Below, piece by piece: positions 26,272 to 35,924 of a stretch of DNA of 64,000 bases. The first letter of the stretch is position 1. The number at the start of each line of letters is the position of its first letter. This stretch comes from Cognatishimia sp. SS12. Its GTDB lineage: Bacteria; Pseudomonadota; Alphaproteobacteria; Rhodobacterales; Rhodobacteraceae. The notes beneath the pieces are model-generated. The model was given only the letters and a program-made list of their open reading frames with translations. It was not told the origin of the DNA and ran no database searches. The position numbers and the translations under genes were made by a program. The stretch lies in contig NZ_JAQNCZ010000002.1 in assembly GCF_028369055.1 (NCBI RefSeq), forward strand, positions 248,001-312,000, in the 5' to 3' direction.

Positions 26272-27663
26272 GTGACCCGTCCTGTGACGCCACACCTGAG
26301 ATTGGACCGGGCGGCGGCCACGCCGCTGTTTGAGCAACTGGCCAGCGGCCTGCGCCAACAGGTGACGCAGGGCGATTTGCCGGCGGGCACGCGGCTGCCG
26401 CCAACCCGCAGCTATGCAGTAGACTTGGGCGTTTCACGCGCGACGGTGATGACCGCCTATGACCAGCTGGTGGCCGAGGGCTACCTCATGGCGCAGCGCG
26501 GCGCTGGCTATCAGGTGGCTGATCTGGGCGGTGCGGCACCTCCGACTGGCAGCCCAACGGCAAAACCCCTTGGGGCCGCGCCGGTCAGGCCGTCGGCGGT
26601 TTTTACGCCCGGTCAGCCTGATATGGCGCTATTTCCGCATCGGGCTTGGGCCAAGACGGTGGCGCGGCTGTGCCGTCAGAACCCTGACGCTTTGCTGGCG
26701 GACACAGCTGCGTTTGGGCATGATGGCCTGCGCCGCACTATTGCCCAGCACGTCGCAGATTGGCGCGGATTTGCGCCGGACCCGGAGCAGGTCATTGTGA
26801 CCGCCGGTGCGGCAGATGCGCTGGAGATGACCTTGCGGGTGCTGTGCGCAGGCGGCGAAACTGTCGCTATCGAAGACCCTGGCTATCGCCCGCTGCGCAG
26901 GTTCATCGACGCTCAGGGGCTGCAAACAGAGTATCTGTCATTGGACGGTCAGGGGGCTCTGCTGCCGACCCGTGCAGCGGCAACGGTCCTGACGCCATCA
27001 CATCAATTCCCGCTGGGCGGGGCAATGACACCCCAGAGGCGGCTGCAGTTTTTGCATTGGGCCAATGAAACCAAAGCCTGGGTTGTCGAGGATGATTACG
27101 ATAGCGAGTTTCGCTATTCCGGCCATCCCATTCCGGCGATGGCGGGTATGGATGGGTTGCGGCGCACAATCTATATCGGCAGCTTTTCCAAAATCTTTTC
27201 AAACACCCTGCGCATTGGATATGTGATTGTGCCGCATGCGTTGCGCGCGCGCTATGCCGAGGTGATCGCGCGATTTGGACGCCGCGCCAGCGTGATGCCG
27301 CAGGCCCCATTGGCGGCCTTTATGCAGACCGGAGAATTTTACCGCCACCTGCGCCGCATGCGCCGCATTTACGGGCAGCGCCGCGCCGCTGTGATTGACC
27401 AGCTGCGCACGGATTTTTCGGATGTGCTTTCGTTTCAAGATGCTGAGGCCGGGATGCAGTTGGCCCTGCATCTGCACGACGGGTTTGCCGATCACGACAT
27501 CGCGGCTCGGGCGGGGGATCACGGCCTAGCGGTCGAACCGCTTTCGGCCTATTGCCTTGGGCCGGCGTGCTACAATGGTCTGCTGCTGGGATTTTGCGGC
27601 CAAGATGAAGAGGCCGCGCGCCAGGGGCTGGCAACATTGGCGCGGATCATCAAGCAGACATAA
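26272..27663 (+). CDS. MocR-family regulator (GntR helix-turn-helix plus aminotransferase fold)
   Basis: A 463-aa MocR-type protein. The GntR winged helix is at residues ~15-80 (LPAGTRLPPTRSYAVDLGVSRATV). A fold-type I aminotransferase domain follows from ~105, with the PLP lysine in IGSFSKIFSNTLRIGYV and the Asp/Tyr region VVEDDYDSEFRY. Such regulators sense PLP or amino-compound adducts. It starts with GTG only 3 nt after the molybdoenzyme stop, so it is probably co-transcribed with it. Its target is not evident. Confidence 0.92.
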   Translation: MTRPVTPHLRLDRAAATPLFEQLASGLRQQVTQGDLPAGTRLPPTRSYAVDLGVSRATVMTAYDQLVAEGYLMAQRGAGYQVADLGGAAPPTGSPTAKPLGAAPVRPSAVFTPGQPDMALFPHRAWAKTVARLCRQNPDALLADTAAFGHDGLRRTIAQHVADWRGFAPDPEQVIVTAGAADALEMTLRVLCAGGETVAIEDPGYRPLRRFIDAQGLQTEYLSLDGQGALLPTRAAATVLTPSHQFPLGGAMTPQRRLQFLHWANETKAWVVEDDYDSEFRYSGHPIPAMAGMDGLRRTIYIGSFSKIFSNTLRIGYVIVPHALRARYAEVIARFGRRASVMPQAPLAAFMQTGEFYRHLRRMRRIYGQRRAAVIDQLRTDFSDVLSFQDAEAGMQLALHLHDGFADHDIAARAGDHGLAVEPLSAYCLGPACYNGLLLGFCGQDEEAARQGLATLARIIKQT

Positions 27664-27676
27664 AGTGGGCGCCAAT

Positions 27677-27704
27677 AAAAAAGGGCCGCATCCGCGACCC
27701 TTTT
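27677..27704 (-). terminator. Terminator between mocR-type gene and HU gene
   Basis: A hairpin with A-rich left and T-rich right flanks (AAAAGGG / CCCTTTT arms, CGC/GCG inner pairs with one mismatch). It lies downstream of both convergent genes and can act in both directions. Confidence 0.75.
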
Positions 27705-27729
27705 CAAATCTCGGTTCAAGAGGACCGGA

Positions 27730-28017
27730 TCAGCCGTTCACGCTGTCTTTCAGCGCTTTGGCGATGGTCATTTTCACGACCTTGTCCGCGTCTTTCTTGA
27801 TTTGCTCACCCGTTGCGGGGTTACGTACCATGCGCTCAGGACGCTCACGGCAATAGATCTTGCCAACACCCGGCAGGGTCACAGCACCACCAGCGGATAC
27901 TTCGCGTGTGATCAGCGCGCAAACTGCGTCCAGCGCAGCGCTTGCGGATTTCTTGTCGGCATCCATTTCCTCGGCCAGTGCGGCAACGAGTTGGGTCTTG
28001 GTCATCGGCTTTGCCAT
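27730..28017 (-). CDS. HU-family DNA-binding protein
   Basis: A 95-aa HU/IHF-family nucleoid protein. The helical N-terminus MTKTQLVAALAEEMDADKKSASAALDAVCALI is preceded by MAKP. The DNA-binding arm region contains the conserved RPERMVRNPATGEQI, with the intercalating proline in NPATG. C-terminal KDADKVVKMTIAKALKD completes the fold. It is monocistronic with its own terminator. It bends or compacts DNA as a dimer. HU versus IHF subunit cannot be fixed from this alone, but the sequence is HU-like. Confidence 0.92.
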   Translation of the reverse strand: MAKPMTKTQLVAALAEEMDADKKSASAALDAVCALITREVSAGGAVTLPGVGKIYCRERPERMVRNPATGEQIKKDADKVVKMTIAKALKDSVNG

Positions 28018-28147
28018 TTATTGGTCTCCTTATCTTGCCCGTCGTTTTGGGCCTCATGAGCGGCATTTAACGGAAGTTAGCGTCCAAAGACAACGAATTG
28101 CTGAGTGTTTCTTGGGATTTTCGCGTTTTTTTTGGGGATAACCACGC

Positions 28148-29626
28148 CTATAGGAAGGCCGTTTCGTCAAAAGAGCGCAATTTTCGAGAATGGAGCTGCG
28201 CCAGGGGCATTTCGCGCAGAGTTTCCATCGCGCGAATTCCGATCATCAAATGCCGCGCAACTTGGGTTTTATAGAAGTCAGAGGCCATGCCCGGCAGCTT
28301 GAGTTCCCCGTGCAGCGGCTTGTCAGAGACGCAGAGCAGCGTGCCGTATGGCACCCGGAAGCGAAAGCCATTGGCTGCGATTGTGGCGCTTTCCATATCC
28401 AGCGCGATGGCGCGGGATTGGGACAGGCGCTGCACCGGGCCAGCATGTTCGCGCAATTCCCAATTGCGGTTGTCGATTGTGGCGACGGTGCCGGTGCGCA
28501 TCACGCGCTTTAGGTCATAGTCTTTTAGCTCGGTCACATCCGCCACCGCGCGTTCCAGCGCGATCTGCACCTCGGCCAGCGCCGGGATCGGCACCCAGAC
28601 CGGCAGATCGTCGTCCAGAACGTGATCTTCGCGTAGATAGGCATGGGCGAGGACAAAATCGCCAAGGCTCTGAGAATTGCGCAGCCCGGCGCAGTGCCCC
28701 ACCATCAACCAGGCGTGGGGACGCAGAACCGCAATATGGTCTGTCGCCGTTTTGGCGTTTGACGGACCGACGCCGATGTTCACCAATGTGATCCCGGAAT
28801 CGTCGGCGCGTTTCAGGTGGTAGGTCGGCATCTGCGGTTGTTTTTCAACCGCAGGAATGGGCGCATCTGGGTCGGTGATTTCGACATTCCCGGTCGACAC
28901 AAAGCTGGTATAGCCGCTGTCCGGATCCGCGAGCATCTGACGCGCATAGGCTTCGAATTCGGCGACGTAGAATTGATAGTTGGTAAAGAGCACGTGGTTC
29001 TGAAAATGCTCGGCGTTGGTCGCAGTGTAATGCGCCAGCCGCGCCAGCGAATAATCCACGCGCTGGGCGGTAAACGGGGCGAGCGGCCGGATGTCGCGAT
29101 CAAAGGTGCTGAGCACACCATTGACGATATCATCATTGGTGGTCGATAGGTCGGGCACGTCAAACACATCGCGCAGGGTAAAACTGGCAGCGCCCTCTTG
29201 CGGGACCGAGACCGTGTCATCGTTTGCCACGGCAAAATGCACCGGAATGGGCGTGGTTGAAACACCGACAACCACCGGCACATTGTGATTTTCCAGCAAA
29301 AGGCCGATTTGCTGCACCAGATAATTGCGGAAAAGATCGGGGCGCGTGATGGTAGCGGCATAGACGCCCGGTTCGGCCACATGCCCAAAGGACAGGCGGC
29401 TGTCCACCTGGGCAAAGCTTGTCGTGACGATACGCAATTCTGGATAAAAGGCGCGAATGCGCGCCCCGTTCGGGCCGTTTTTCAGCGCGTTGGAAAACTC
29501 GCGGCACAGAAACCCGGTTGCGGTTTCATAAAGTTCACACAGCCGGTCGACCGCAGCAGTGGCGTCGGTGAAGGCTTCGGGGGTTTTCACGGAGGGGCTG
29601 TCGACGCGCAATTCGGTTGGGGTCAT
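28148..29626 (-). CDS. amn: AMP nucleosidase
   Basis: A 492-aa AMP nucleosidase splitting AMP into adenine and ribose 5-phosphate. The N-terminal regulatory domain (residues ~1-180) is followed by a nucleoside phosphorylase-type catalytic domain (ITLVNIGVGPSNAKTATDHIAVLRPHAWLMVGHCAGLR) with ALDMESATIAANGFRFRVPYGTLLCVSDKPLHGELKLPGM, where Asp/Glu contact the nucleoside. Length matches E. coli Amn (~484). Its start overlaps the adenine deaminase stop by 4 bases, so the two are translationally coupled in purine salvage. Confidence 0.95.
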   Translation of the reverse strand: MTPTELRVDSPSVKTPEAFTDATAAVDRLCELYETATGFLCREFSNALKNGPNGARIRAFYPELRIVTTSFAQVDSRLSFGHVAEPGVYAATITRPDLFRNYLVQQIGLLLENHNVPVVVGVSTTPIPVHFAVANDDTVSVPQEGAASFTLRDVFDVPDLSTTNDDIVNGVLSTFDRDIRPLAPFTAQRVDYSLARLAHYTATNAEHFQNHVLFTNYQFYVAEFEAYARQMLADPDSGYTSFVSTGNVEITDPDAPIPAVEKQPQMPTYHLKRADDSGITLVNIGVGPSNAKTATDHIAVLRPHAWLMVGHCAGLRNSQSLGDFVLAHAYLREDHVLDDDLPVWVPIPALAEVQIALERAVADVTELKDYDLKRVMRTGTVATIDNRNWELREHAGPVQRLSQSRAIALDMESATIAANGFRFRVPYGTLLCVSDKPLHGELKLPGMASDFYKTQVARHLMIGIRAMETLREMPLAQLHSRKLRSFDETAFL

Positions 29627-31431
29627 GTATGGGCCTGTATAAGATCGGTCATTTCAAATTTTGTCACATCCACCAGGCCAAGATCTGAGATCCGCAACTC
29701 GGGGATCACCACGAGGGCCAAAAGGGAATGCTGCATATAGGCATTGTTGAGGGTGCAACCACAACGCTGCATCGCTTCGACCATCTTCTGGGCCTTGGCT
29801 GCGACCTCAGTGGCGGGGCGGTCTGACATCAACCCGGCAATCGGCAACTCAACCAGTGCAATTTCCTTGCCGTCTTTAAAGACGGTGACACCACCGCCAA
29901 CCTCGCCGAGGCGATTGGCGGCCAGGGCCATATCCTCACGGCTGGTGCCCACCACAATCATGTGGTGACTGTCATGTGCCACGGTGGAGGCCATCGCCAT
30001 AGTGCCGGTATAGCCAAAGCCGCTGACAAAGGCATTGGTGGTGGTTCCCAGCGCGCGGTGACGTTCGACCAATGCGATCTGGCAGACGTCGTTTTCAAGA
30101 TCCATCTGCACCTTGCCATCCACCACGGGCAGATCGGCGGTCAGCGCCTTGGTCGGCGCCTGATTTTCGACGACGCCAATGACGTTGGCGGTCACGCGGT
30201 TGGCCCCGTCAGGCGCGGTGATGACAAAATCTGCGGCAGAGCGTGCTTTGCCCATGTTCACAGTCTGGCGCGCATGATCCGGCCAGCTGAGGTGCGGGCA
30301 GTCCACCAGACAGGTACCGTCCTGCGCGATGGTTTTTCCACCTGCGATGACATGCTCGATCGGCAGGCTGCGCAGATCGCTGGTCAGGATGACATCTGCC
30401 CGCCGTCCCGGCGTGACGGAGCCAAGCTCGCGCTCAAGGCCAAAATGTGTGGCGGTATTCAGTGTCGCCATTTGCAGCGCCACCAGCGGGTCACAGCCAC
30501 AGTCGATGGCATGCCGCACCACACGGTTCATGTGCCCGTCGTTCACCAAGGTGCCGCTGTGGCTGTCATCGGTGCACAGGATGAAATTGCGCGGATCAAG
30601 CCCCTTTTCGGTCACGGCGGTGATCTGTGTTTCAACATCATACCAGGCAGAGCCAAGCCGCATCATGCTGCGCATACCTTGGCGCACACGCGCGATGGCA
30701 TCTGCCTCGCAGGTACCTTCGTGATCATCTGCCGGGCCGCCCGCCGCATAGGCGTGAAACGCGGGGCCAAGATCGGGCGAGGCATAATGCCCGCCGACGG
30801 TCTTGCCAGCATTTTGCGTCGCCGCGATTTCCGCCAGCATTTTGGCGTCGCCATGGATCACGCCGGGAAAGTTCATCATCTCGCCCAGACCGATGATGCC
30901 GGGCCAGCTCATCGCTTCGGCGACATCCTCGGGCGTGATCTCAAACCCCGTGGTTTCCAGACCCGGCGCGGAGGGTGCGCAGCTGGGCATCTGGGTAAAG
31001 ATGTTGATGGGCTGCATCAGCGCCTCATCATGCATCAGGCGCACGCCCTCTAGCCCCAGAACATTGGCAATTTCATGCGGATCGGTGAACATGGTGGTGG
31101 TGCCGTGGCCAATCACGGCCCGGGCAAATTCGGCTGGGGTCAGCATGCCGCTTTCGATGTGCATATGCCCGTCACAAAGGCCGGGGATCATGTAGCGGCC
31201 TGCGGCCTCAATCACCTCGGTGGCACTGCCGTGGCAATGGCTGGCGTCCGGCCCGACATAGGCAATACGCCCGTCGGCAATGGCGATATCATGGTCTGGC
31301 AAAACTTCGCGTGTGTGCACATTGACCCAATGGCCACCGCGAATGATCAGATCTGCCTGCTCGCGCCCAGCCGCAACCGCCACAAGTCGCGCCGCGCATT
31401 CGGGCCAGGTTTTCAAACTGTTGTGTTCCAT
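29623..31431 (-). CDS. ade: Adenine deaminase
   Basis: A 602-aa amidohydrolase-superfamily adenine deaminase (Ade/YicP type) converting adenine to hypoxanthine and ammonia. The metal-binding motif GHMHIES, TTTMFTDPHEIANVLG, CTDDSHSGTLV and the C-terminal adenine deaminase domain (VAHDSHHMIVVGTSREDMALA) are intact. The ATG at 31431 is preferred over a GTG five codons upstream. It is the first gene of a two-gene unit with amn: AMP to adenine and then hypoxanthine. Confidence 0.94.
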   Translation of the reverse strand: MEHNSLKTWPECAARLVAVAAGREQADLIIRGGHWVNVHTREVLPDHDIAIADGRIAYVGPDASHCHGSATEVIEAAGRYMIPGLCDGHMHIESGMLTPAEFARAVIGHGTTTMFTDPHEIANVLGLEGVRLMHDEALMQPINIFTQMPSCAPSAPGLETTGFEITPEDVAEAMSWPGIIGLGEMMNFPGVIHGDAKMLAEIAATQNAGKTVGGHYASPDLGPAFHAYAAGGPADDHEGTCEADAIARVRQGMRSMMRLGSAWYDVETQITAVTEKGLDPRNFILCTDDSHSGTLVNDGHMNRVVRHAIDCGCDPLVALQMATLNTATHFGLERELGSVTPGRRADVILTSDLRSLPIEHVIAGGKTIAQDGTCLVDCPHLSWPDHARQTVNMGKARSAADFVITAPDGANRVTANVIGVVENQAPTKALTADLPVVDGKVQMDLENDVCQIALVERHRALGTTTNAFVSGFGYTGTMAMASTVAHDSHHMIVVGTSREDMALAANRLGEVGGGVTVFKDGKEIALVELPIAGLMSDRPATEVAAKAQKMVEAMQRCGCTLNNAYMQHSLLALVVIPELRISDLGLVDVTKFEMTDLIQAHT

Positions 31432-31576
31432 AACCCAAGGTGGCACGCAGGTTCGGCATGATCAAGCGGCACGCTGATGAAGTTTGTGCTAAAAGCGGCT
31501 CGGGCCGCCGACGTCACATACACGCCATACGTGTGCTCTACCATGGCGGGACAGAGACGACATAGCTGGAAGAAAC

Positions 31577-32260
31577 ATGACATCAAACGATTATCCCAAA
31601 GCTGTTCTGTTCGATATGGACGGGCTTTTGCTAGATACAGAGCGCGTCGCGATGAAAGCCTTTGTCGCCGCCCGGCGCACCTTTGGGCTGAGTGATGGCG
31701 AAGATATTTTCATGCGTACAGTTGGGGTGCGCAGTGATCTGTCAAATGCGTTGATTGCCGAAAGCCTGAATGGCGTGGTGCATCCGCAAATTTTCCGCAA
31801 CCTCTGGGATATGATGTTTGACGAGGCACTGGAGGCGGCGGTGCCTTTGCGACCTGGGGCCGTTGAATTGCTGTCATCCTTGGCCGCGCGTCAGTTGCTC
31901 ATCGGGCTGGTGACGTCCACACGGGCGAGCCGCGCCAAGAAGCATTTGAAACAGGCCGGAATTCGAGACTATTTCACCATCATCGTGGGCGGCGACCAAG
32001 TGGACAACCCCAAGCCCGACCCCGAACCCTATCTGACAGCCGCCCGGCTTTTGGGTGTCGACGCCACCTGTTGTGTGGTGTTTGAAGACAGCGATCCTGG
32101 GGCGACAGCGGCGGTGCGCGCGGGCGCGCAGGTGGTGCAAATCCCTGACCTCAAATCACCCTCTGGCGCGACACGCGCGCTGGGCCATATGATTGCGCCG
32201 GATCTTATCAGCGGTGCAACCGCGATTGGTCTCTTGACCGGCACCGCAACAAATCCCTGA
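31577..32260 (+). CDS. HAD-superfamily phosphatase/phosphoglucomutase-like hydrolase
   Basis: A 227-aa HAD hydrolase of the beta-phosphoglucomutase/Gph type. Motif I is FDMDGLLLDTE (Asp13, Asp15), motif II is TSTRAS, the motif III lysine is in AKKHL and motif IV is VFEDSDPGATAA. A helical cap lies between motifs I and II. It is a cytoplasmic phosphatase acting on a small phosphorylated metabolite, and the substrate cannot be told. A GGAAG ribosome site precedes the ATG. Confidence 0.9.
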   Translation: MTSNDYPKAVLFDMDGLLLDTERVAMKAFVAARRTFGLSDGEDIFMRTVGVRSDLSNALIAESLNGVVHPQIFRNLWDMMFDEALEAAVPLRPGAVELLSSLAARQLLIGLVTSTRASRAKKHLKQAGIRDYFTIIVGGDQVDNPKPDPEPYLTAARLLGVDATCCVVFEDSDPGATAAVRAGAQVVQIPDLKSPSGATRALGHMIAPDLISGATAIGLLTGTATNP

Positions 32261-32322
32261 GCCGCACTGGCCTTTTTCAGCCAGGCTTGTCACACTTGGC
32301 CCATAGAGGGGATGGGCCGCGA

Positions 32323-32643
32323 ATGAACACAGACAAACCGCATGTCGAAATCGCTTATTGTGTCGGCTGCAATTGGTTGCTGCGGGCCGGATGGATGGCG
32401 CAGGAACTGCTGTCGACCTTTCAGCACGACCTCGCGGGGGTATCCTTGGTGCCCGCCGAAGTGGGTGGCACCTTTACGGTGCATGCTGACGGTGCGTTGA
32501 TCTGGGAACGCAAGCGCGATGGCGGGTTCCCGGACGCCAAAGAGCTGAAGCGCCGCGTGCGGGATATCATCAACCCTGAGCAGACCCTGGGCCATATCGA
32601 CCGCGCGGCCGGGCCGGGGGGCGATGATGATGCCGGAGCTTGA
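32323..32643 (+). CDS. SelT/SelW/SelH-family thioredoxin-like protein
   Basis: A 106-aa protein of the Rdx/SelW family. It has the redox motif CVGC (Cys13, Cys16) after the first beta strand, followed by CNWLLRAGWMAQELLSTF, and the later FTVHADGALIWERKRDGGFPDAKELKRRVRD typical of the family. The selenocysteine of animal SelW is a cysteine here. Probably a small cytoplasmic thiol redox protein. The ATG at 32323 follows GAGGGG. The 3' end overlaps the next gene by 20 bases. Confidence 0.88.
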   Translation: MNTDKPHVEIAYCVGCNWLLRAGWMAQELLSTFQHDLAGVSLVPAEVGGTFTVHADGALIWERKRDGGFPDAKELKRRVRDIINPEQTLGHIDRAAGPGGDDDAGA

Positions 32644-33058
32644 TCGCTTTCTCACGCCGCAGGCGCTGACCCATGAAAAAGCATTGGGCGAAGTGCGTAT
32701 GGGGCTGAAGCTGAGCCATTGGATCTGGTGGGAGATGCCACAGCTGCGGGGGCTCGGGCGGTCCGCAAAATCAGTCAAATACGGTCTGCAAGATCTCGAA
32801 GAGGCCACCGCCTATTTGGCGCATCCTGTCCTTGGCCCGCGTCTGGTGGCGCTTTGCATGGCGTTGCTGGCCCATCGCAACAAGCCGATTGAGGCGATCC
32901 TCGGCCCGGTTGATGCACAAAAGGCCCGCAGCATGGCGACGCTCTTTGCAGCTGTGCCCGGCGCGCCGCTGGTGTTTGAGGACGTGTTAAAGGCCTTTTT
33001 CATGGGGATGACCTGCCCCCAAACAAAAGCGGCGCTGGGGGACGGGCCCGTGCCCTGA
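32624..33058 (+). CDS. DUF1810-family protein
   Basis: A 144-aa protein of the DUF1810 family. The conserved pattern EVRMGLKLSHWIWWEMPQLRGLGRS, then YGLQDLEEATAYLAHPVLGPRL, and LKAFFMGM near the end are unmistakable. Homologues are widespread in proteobacteria and plants, and no biochemical role is established that I can name. It overlaps the SelW-like gene by 20 bases and precedes an epimerase by 54 nt, suggesting one transcription unit. Confidence 0.85.
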   Translation: MMMPELDRFLTPQALTHEKALGEVRMGLKLSHWIWWEMPQLRGLGRSAKSVKYGLQDLEEATAYLAHPVLGPRLVALCMALLAHRNKPIEAILGPVDAQKARSMATLFAAVPGAPLVFEDVLKAFFMGMTCPQTKAALGDGPVP

Positions 33059-33112
33059 TCAAGCGACAAACTGGCGCTTGCATGTTGGTCAGCGCCTGCG
33101 CAAATTGGCCGC

Positions 33113-33985
33113 ATGACGGACCCCATACAGAAAACTTTGCTCTCCCTTGGACACGGCTATTCAGCCAGCGCCTTGGCCAAACTTCTTATACCGCAGGGCT
33201 GGCGCGTGATTGGCACAACACGCAAGCCGGAAAAATTCGCGGCGCTCAAGGCCGCCGGCATCACGCCGATGCTGTGGCCTTGCGATCTGACTGAGGTGCT
33301 GGGCCGCGTCAGCCATGTGTTGACCTCCGCCGGACCTGACGCCGAGGGCGACCCGATCCTGCGCCATGCCAGGGATCAGATCATCGCGCGTAAAGATCAC
33401 CTGACGTGGGTCGGCTATCTGTCCACGACCGGCGTTTACGGCGACCGCGACGGCGGATGGGTTCATGAGGACTCGGTGCTTGACCCCGCAACCCTGCGCG
33501 GTCAGCGCCGGGTCAAGGCCGAACAGGAATGGCTGACGATACCGGGGCTGCCGGTGCATGTCTTTCGTCTGGCGGGCATCTACGGGGCTGGGCGCGGGCC
33601 GTTTGCCAAATTGCGCAAGGGCATCGCGCATCGGGTGATCAAGAAAAATCAGGTGTTCAGCCGCACGCATGTGGATGACATCGCGCAGGTGCTTCACGCC
33701 TCGATGAACGCTCCAAATCCGGGCCGCATTTATAACGTCTGCGATGATGACCCGCAGCCGCCCGAAGTGGTGATTGAATATGCGGCAAAACTGTTGGGGA
33801 TGGCACCGCCCCCTGCCGTGCCTTTTGAAAAGGCCGAGATGAGCCCGATGGCGCGCAGCTTTTATTCAGACAGCAAGCGCGTGCGCAATGACCGGATCAA
33901 AGACGAATTGGGCGTAAAGCTGAAATACCCGACCTTCAAGGCTGCACTGCAGGCCATGTTGGCTGAGGAACAAGCGCAGCCCTAG
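33113..33985 (+). CDS. NAD-dependent epimerase/SDR family (YeeZ-like)
   Basis: A 290-aa atypical extended SDR. The nucleotide-binding motif is the variant [11 protein letters not shown] near the N-terminus. [19 protein letters not shown] and [20 protein letters not shown] follow, then the late [11 protein letters not shown]. The pattern is that of YeeZ-type epimerases of unknown substrate. The classical YxxxK is not evident at the usual place ([10 protein letters not shown] occupies that region). It is convergent with dxs, the stops overlapping by 4 bases. Confidence 0.85.
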   Translation: MTDPIQKTLLSLGHGYSASALAKLLIPQGWRVIGTTRKPEKFAALKAAGITPMLWPCDLTEVLGRVSHVLTSAGPDAEGDPILRHARDQIIARKDHLTWVGYLSTTGVYGDRDGGWVHEDSVLDPATLRGQRRVKAEQEWLTIPGLPVHVFRLAGIYGAGRGPFAKLRKGIAHRVIKKNQVFSRTHVDDIAQVLHASMNAPNPGRIYNVCDDDPQPPEVVIEYAAKLLGMAPPPAVPFEKAEMSPMARSFYSDSKRVRNDRIKDELGVKLKYPTFKAALQAMLAEEQAQP

Positions 33986-35910
33986 GCGCGTTTGCTGCCA
34001 ATCTGGGCAATCCCCAAGACGTCCAGAACCTTGGCTTCGATATGCTCTGCGTTCAACGCCGCAGTGGCATACATGTCGCTTGGGCTGGATTGGTCCAGAA
34101 ATACATCGGGCAGCACCATGGATCGGAATTTGAGGCCGCCGTCAAACACCGCATTCTCTGCCAAAAGCTGCGCAACATGTGAGCCAAACCCGCCCACGGC
34201 CCCTTCTTCGATGGTGATCAGCGCCTCATGGGTCTGTGCCAGCTGCAGGATCATGTCGGCATCCAGCGGTTTGGCGAAACGCGCATCGGCAATGGTGGGG
34301 GTGATGCCCTTGGCCGCGAGGTTTTCGGCGGCCTGCCGCACCTCGCCGAGACGGGTGCCAAAGGACAGGATCGCGACGCGCTTGCCCTCTTGGATCAGGC
34401 GGCCCTTGCCGATTTCGAGGATCTCGCCGGTTTCTGGCAGCTCGACGCCGACGCCTTCACCGCGCGGGTATCGAAATGCAATCGGCCCGTCGTCATAGGC
34501 AGCGGCGGTCGCCACCATGTGCTTCAGCTCGGCTTCATCGGCGGCGGCCATCACCACCATACCGGGCAGGTTGGCGAGATAGGCGATGTCAAAAGACCCG
34601 GCATGGGTTGCGCCATCGGCGCCGACCAGACCGGCACGGTCGATGGCAAAGCGCACGGGCAGCCCTTGGATGGCGACATCATGCACCACCTGATCATAGC
34701 CGCGTTGCAAGAAGGTCGAGTACATGGCGCAGAAGGGTTTCATCCCGCCCGCTGCGAGGGCGGCGCAAAATGTCACGCCATGCTGCTCGGCGATTGCGAC
34801 ATCAAAGCAGCGGCTGGGATATCGTTCTGCAAATAGGTTGAGGCCAGTGCCATCAGGCATGGCGGCGGTCACAGCAACGATCTTGTCGTCCTTGGCGGCC
34901 AGTTCGGTCAGTGTTTGACCAAACACGTTGGTATAGCTGGGCGCATTTGAGGGCGCTTTTTTCTGCTCGCCCGTGATCACATCAAATTTCGCGGTGGCGT
35001 GGCCCTTGTCGCGGGCGCGCTCTGCCGGGGCGTAGCCTTTGCCCTTTTTGGTGACGATATGCAGCAGTACCGGCCCGGTGGCGCGATCATGCACCGTGCG
35101 CAGAACCGGCAGCAGCTGGGTCATGTCGTGGCCGTCAATGGGACCAAGATAGGAAAAGCCCAGCTCTTCAAACAGGGTGCCGCCCACGGCCATGCCTTTC
35201 AGCATTTCTTTCGCGCGTTTGGCCCCTTCGCGGAAGGGTTCCGGCAGCAGCGACACTGCGCCTTTGGCGGCGGCTTTGAGTTCCTGAAAGGGCTCACCTG
35301 AATAAAGGCGCGACAGGTAGGAAGACATCGCGCCAACCGGCGGGGCAATCGACATGTCGTTGTCATTCAGGATCACAAACAGACGCTTGCCCAGATGCCC
35401 GGCATTGTTCATCGCCTCATAGGCCATGCCCGCGCTGATCGACCCGTCGCCAATGACCGCAATGGCATCGCCCAGCCCGCCGTCGCAGTGACCGCCCAGA
35501 TCGCGCGCCACGGCAAAGCCAAGCGCCGCAGAGATCGAGGTCGAGCTATGCGCCGCCCCAAAGGGGTCATAGACAGATTCCGCGCGTTTGGTGAAACCGG
35601 ATAGCCCGTCTTTCATCCGCAGCGTGCGAATACGGTCGCGGCGACCGGTCAGGATCTTATGCGGGTAACATTGGTGGCCGACGTCCCAGATAATCTTGTC
35701 GCGCGGCGTGTCAAAAACAGCATGCAGCGCGGTCGTCAACTCGACAACACCCAGACCCGCACCGAGGTGGCCGCCGGTTTCCGAAACAGCCGAAATCGTT
35801 TCAAGCCGCAGTTCATGCGCCAATTCGGTGAGTTCGGCGTCAGAGAACTTCTTGAGGTCTTCGGGTGTGTTCACCCGGTCCAAAAGCGGTGTTTCTGGTC
35901 TGACAGACAT
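33982..35910 (-). CDS. dxs: 1-deoxy-D-xylulose-5-phosphate synthase Dxs
   Basis: A 642-aa thiamine diphosphate enzyme condensing pyruvate and glyceraldehyde 3-phosphate, the entry step of the MEP isoprenoid pathway. Visible are [15 protein letters not shown], the ThDP motif [18 protein letters not shown] with downstream [13 protein letters not shown], the transketolase domain ([21 protein letters not shown]) and the C-terminal domain. It is the last gene of a unit xseB-ispA-dxs, which groups precursor synthesis with prenyl chain elongation. Confidence 0.97.
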   Translation of the reverse strand: MSVRPETPLLDRVNTPEDLKKFSDAELTELAHELRLETISAVSETGGHLGAGLGVVELTTALHAVFDTPRDKIIWDVGHQCYPHKILTGRRDRIRTLRMKDGLSGFTKRAESVYDPFGAAHSSTSISAALGFAVARDLGGHCDGGLGDAIAVIGDGSISAGMAYEAMNNAGHLGKRLFVILNDNDMSIAPPVGAMSSYLSRLYSGEPFQELKAAAKGAVSLLPEPFREGAKRAKEMLKGMAVGGTLFEELGFSYLGPIDGHDMTQLLPVLRTVHDRATGPVLLHIVTKKGKGYAPAERARDKGHATAKFDVITGEQKKAPSNAPSYTNVFGQTLTELAAKDDKIVAVTAAMPDGTGLNLFAERYPSRCFDVAIAEQHGVTFCAALAAGGMKPFCAMYSTFLQRGYDQVVHDVAIQGLPVRFAIDRAGLVGADGATHAGSFDIAYLANLPGMVVMAAADEAELKHMVATAAAYDDGPIAFRYPRGEGVGVELPETGEILEIGKGRLIQEGKRVAILSFGTRLGEVRQAAENLAAKGITPTIADARFAKPLDADMILQLAQTHEALITIEEGAVGGFGSHVAQLLAENAVFDGGLKFRSMVLPDVFLDQSSPSDMYATAALNAEHIEAKVLDVLGIAQIGSKRA

Positions 35911-35924
35911 GGCGCGTTCTTTCG

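Noticed and set aside
29962-31053. A 363-codon plus-strand frame inside adenine deaminase
   Set aside because: It is a shadow of the metal-binding, His-rich region of ade, giving a His/Arg-rich meaningless product.
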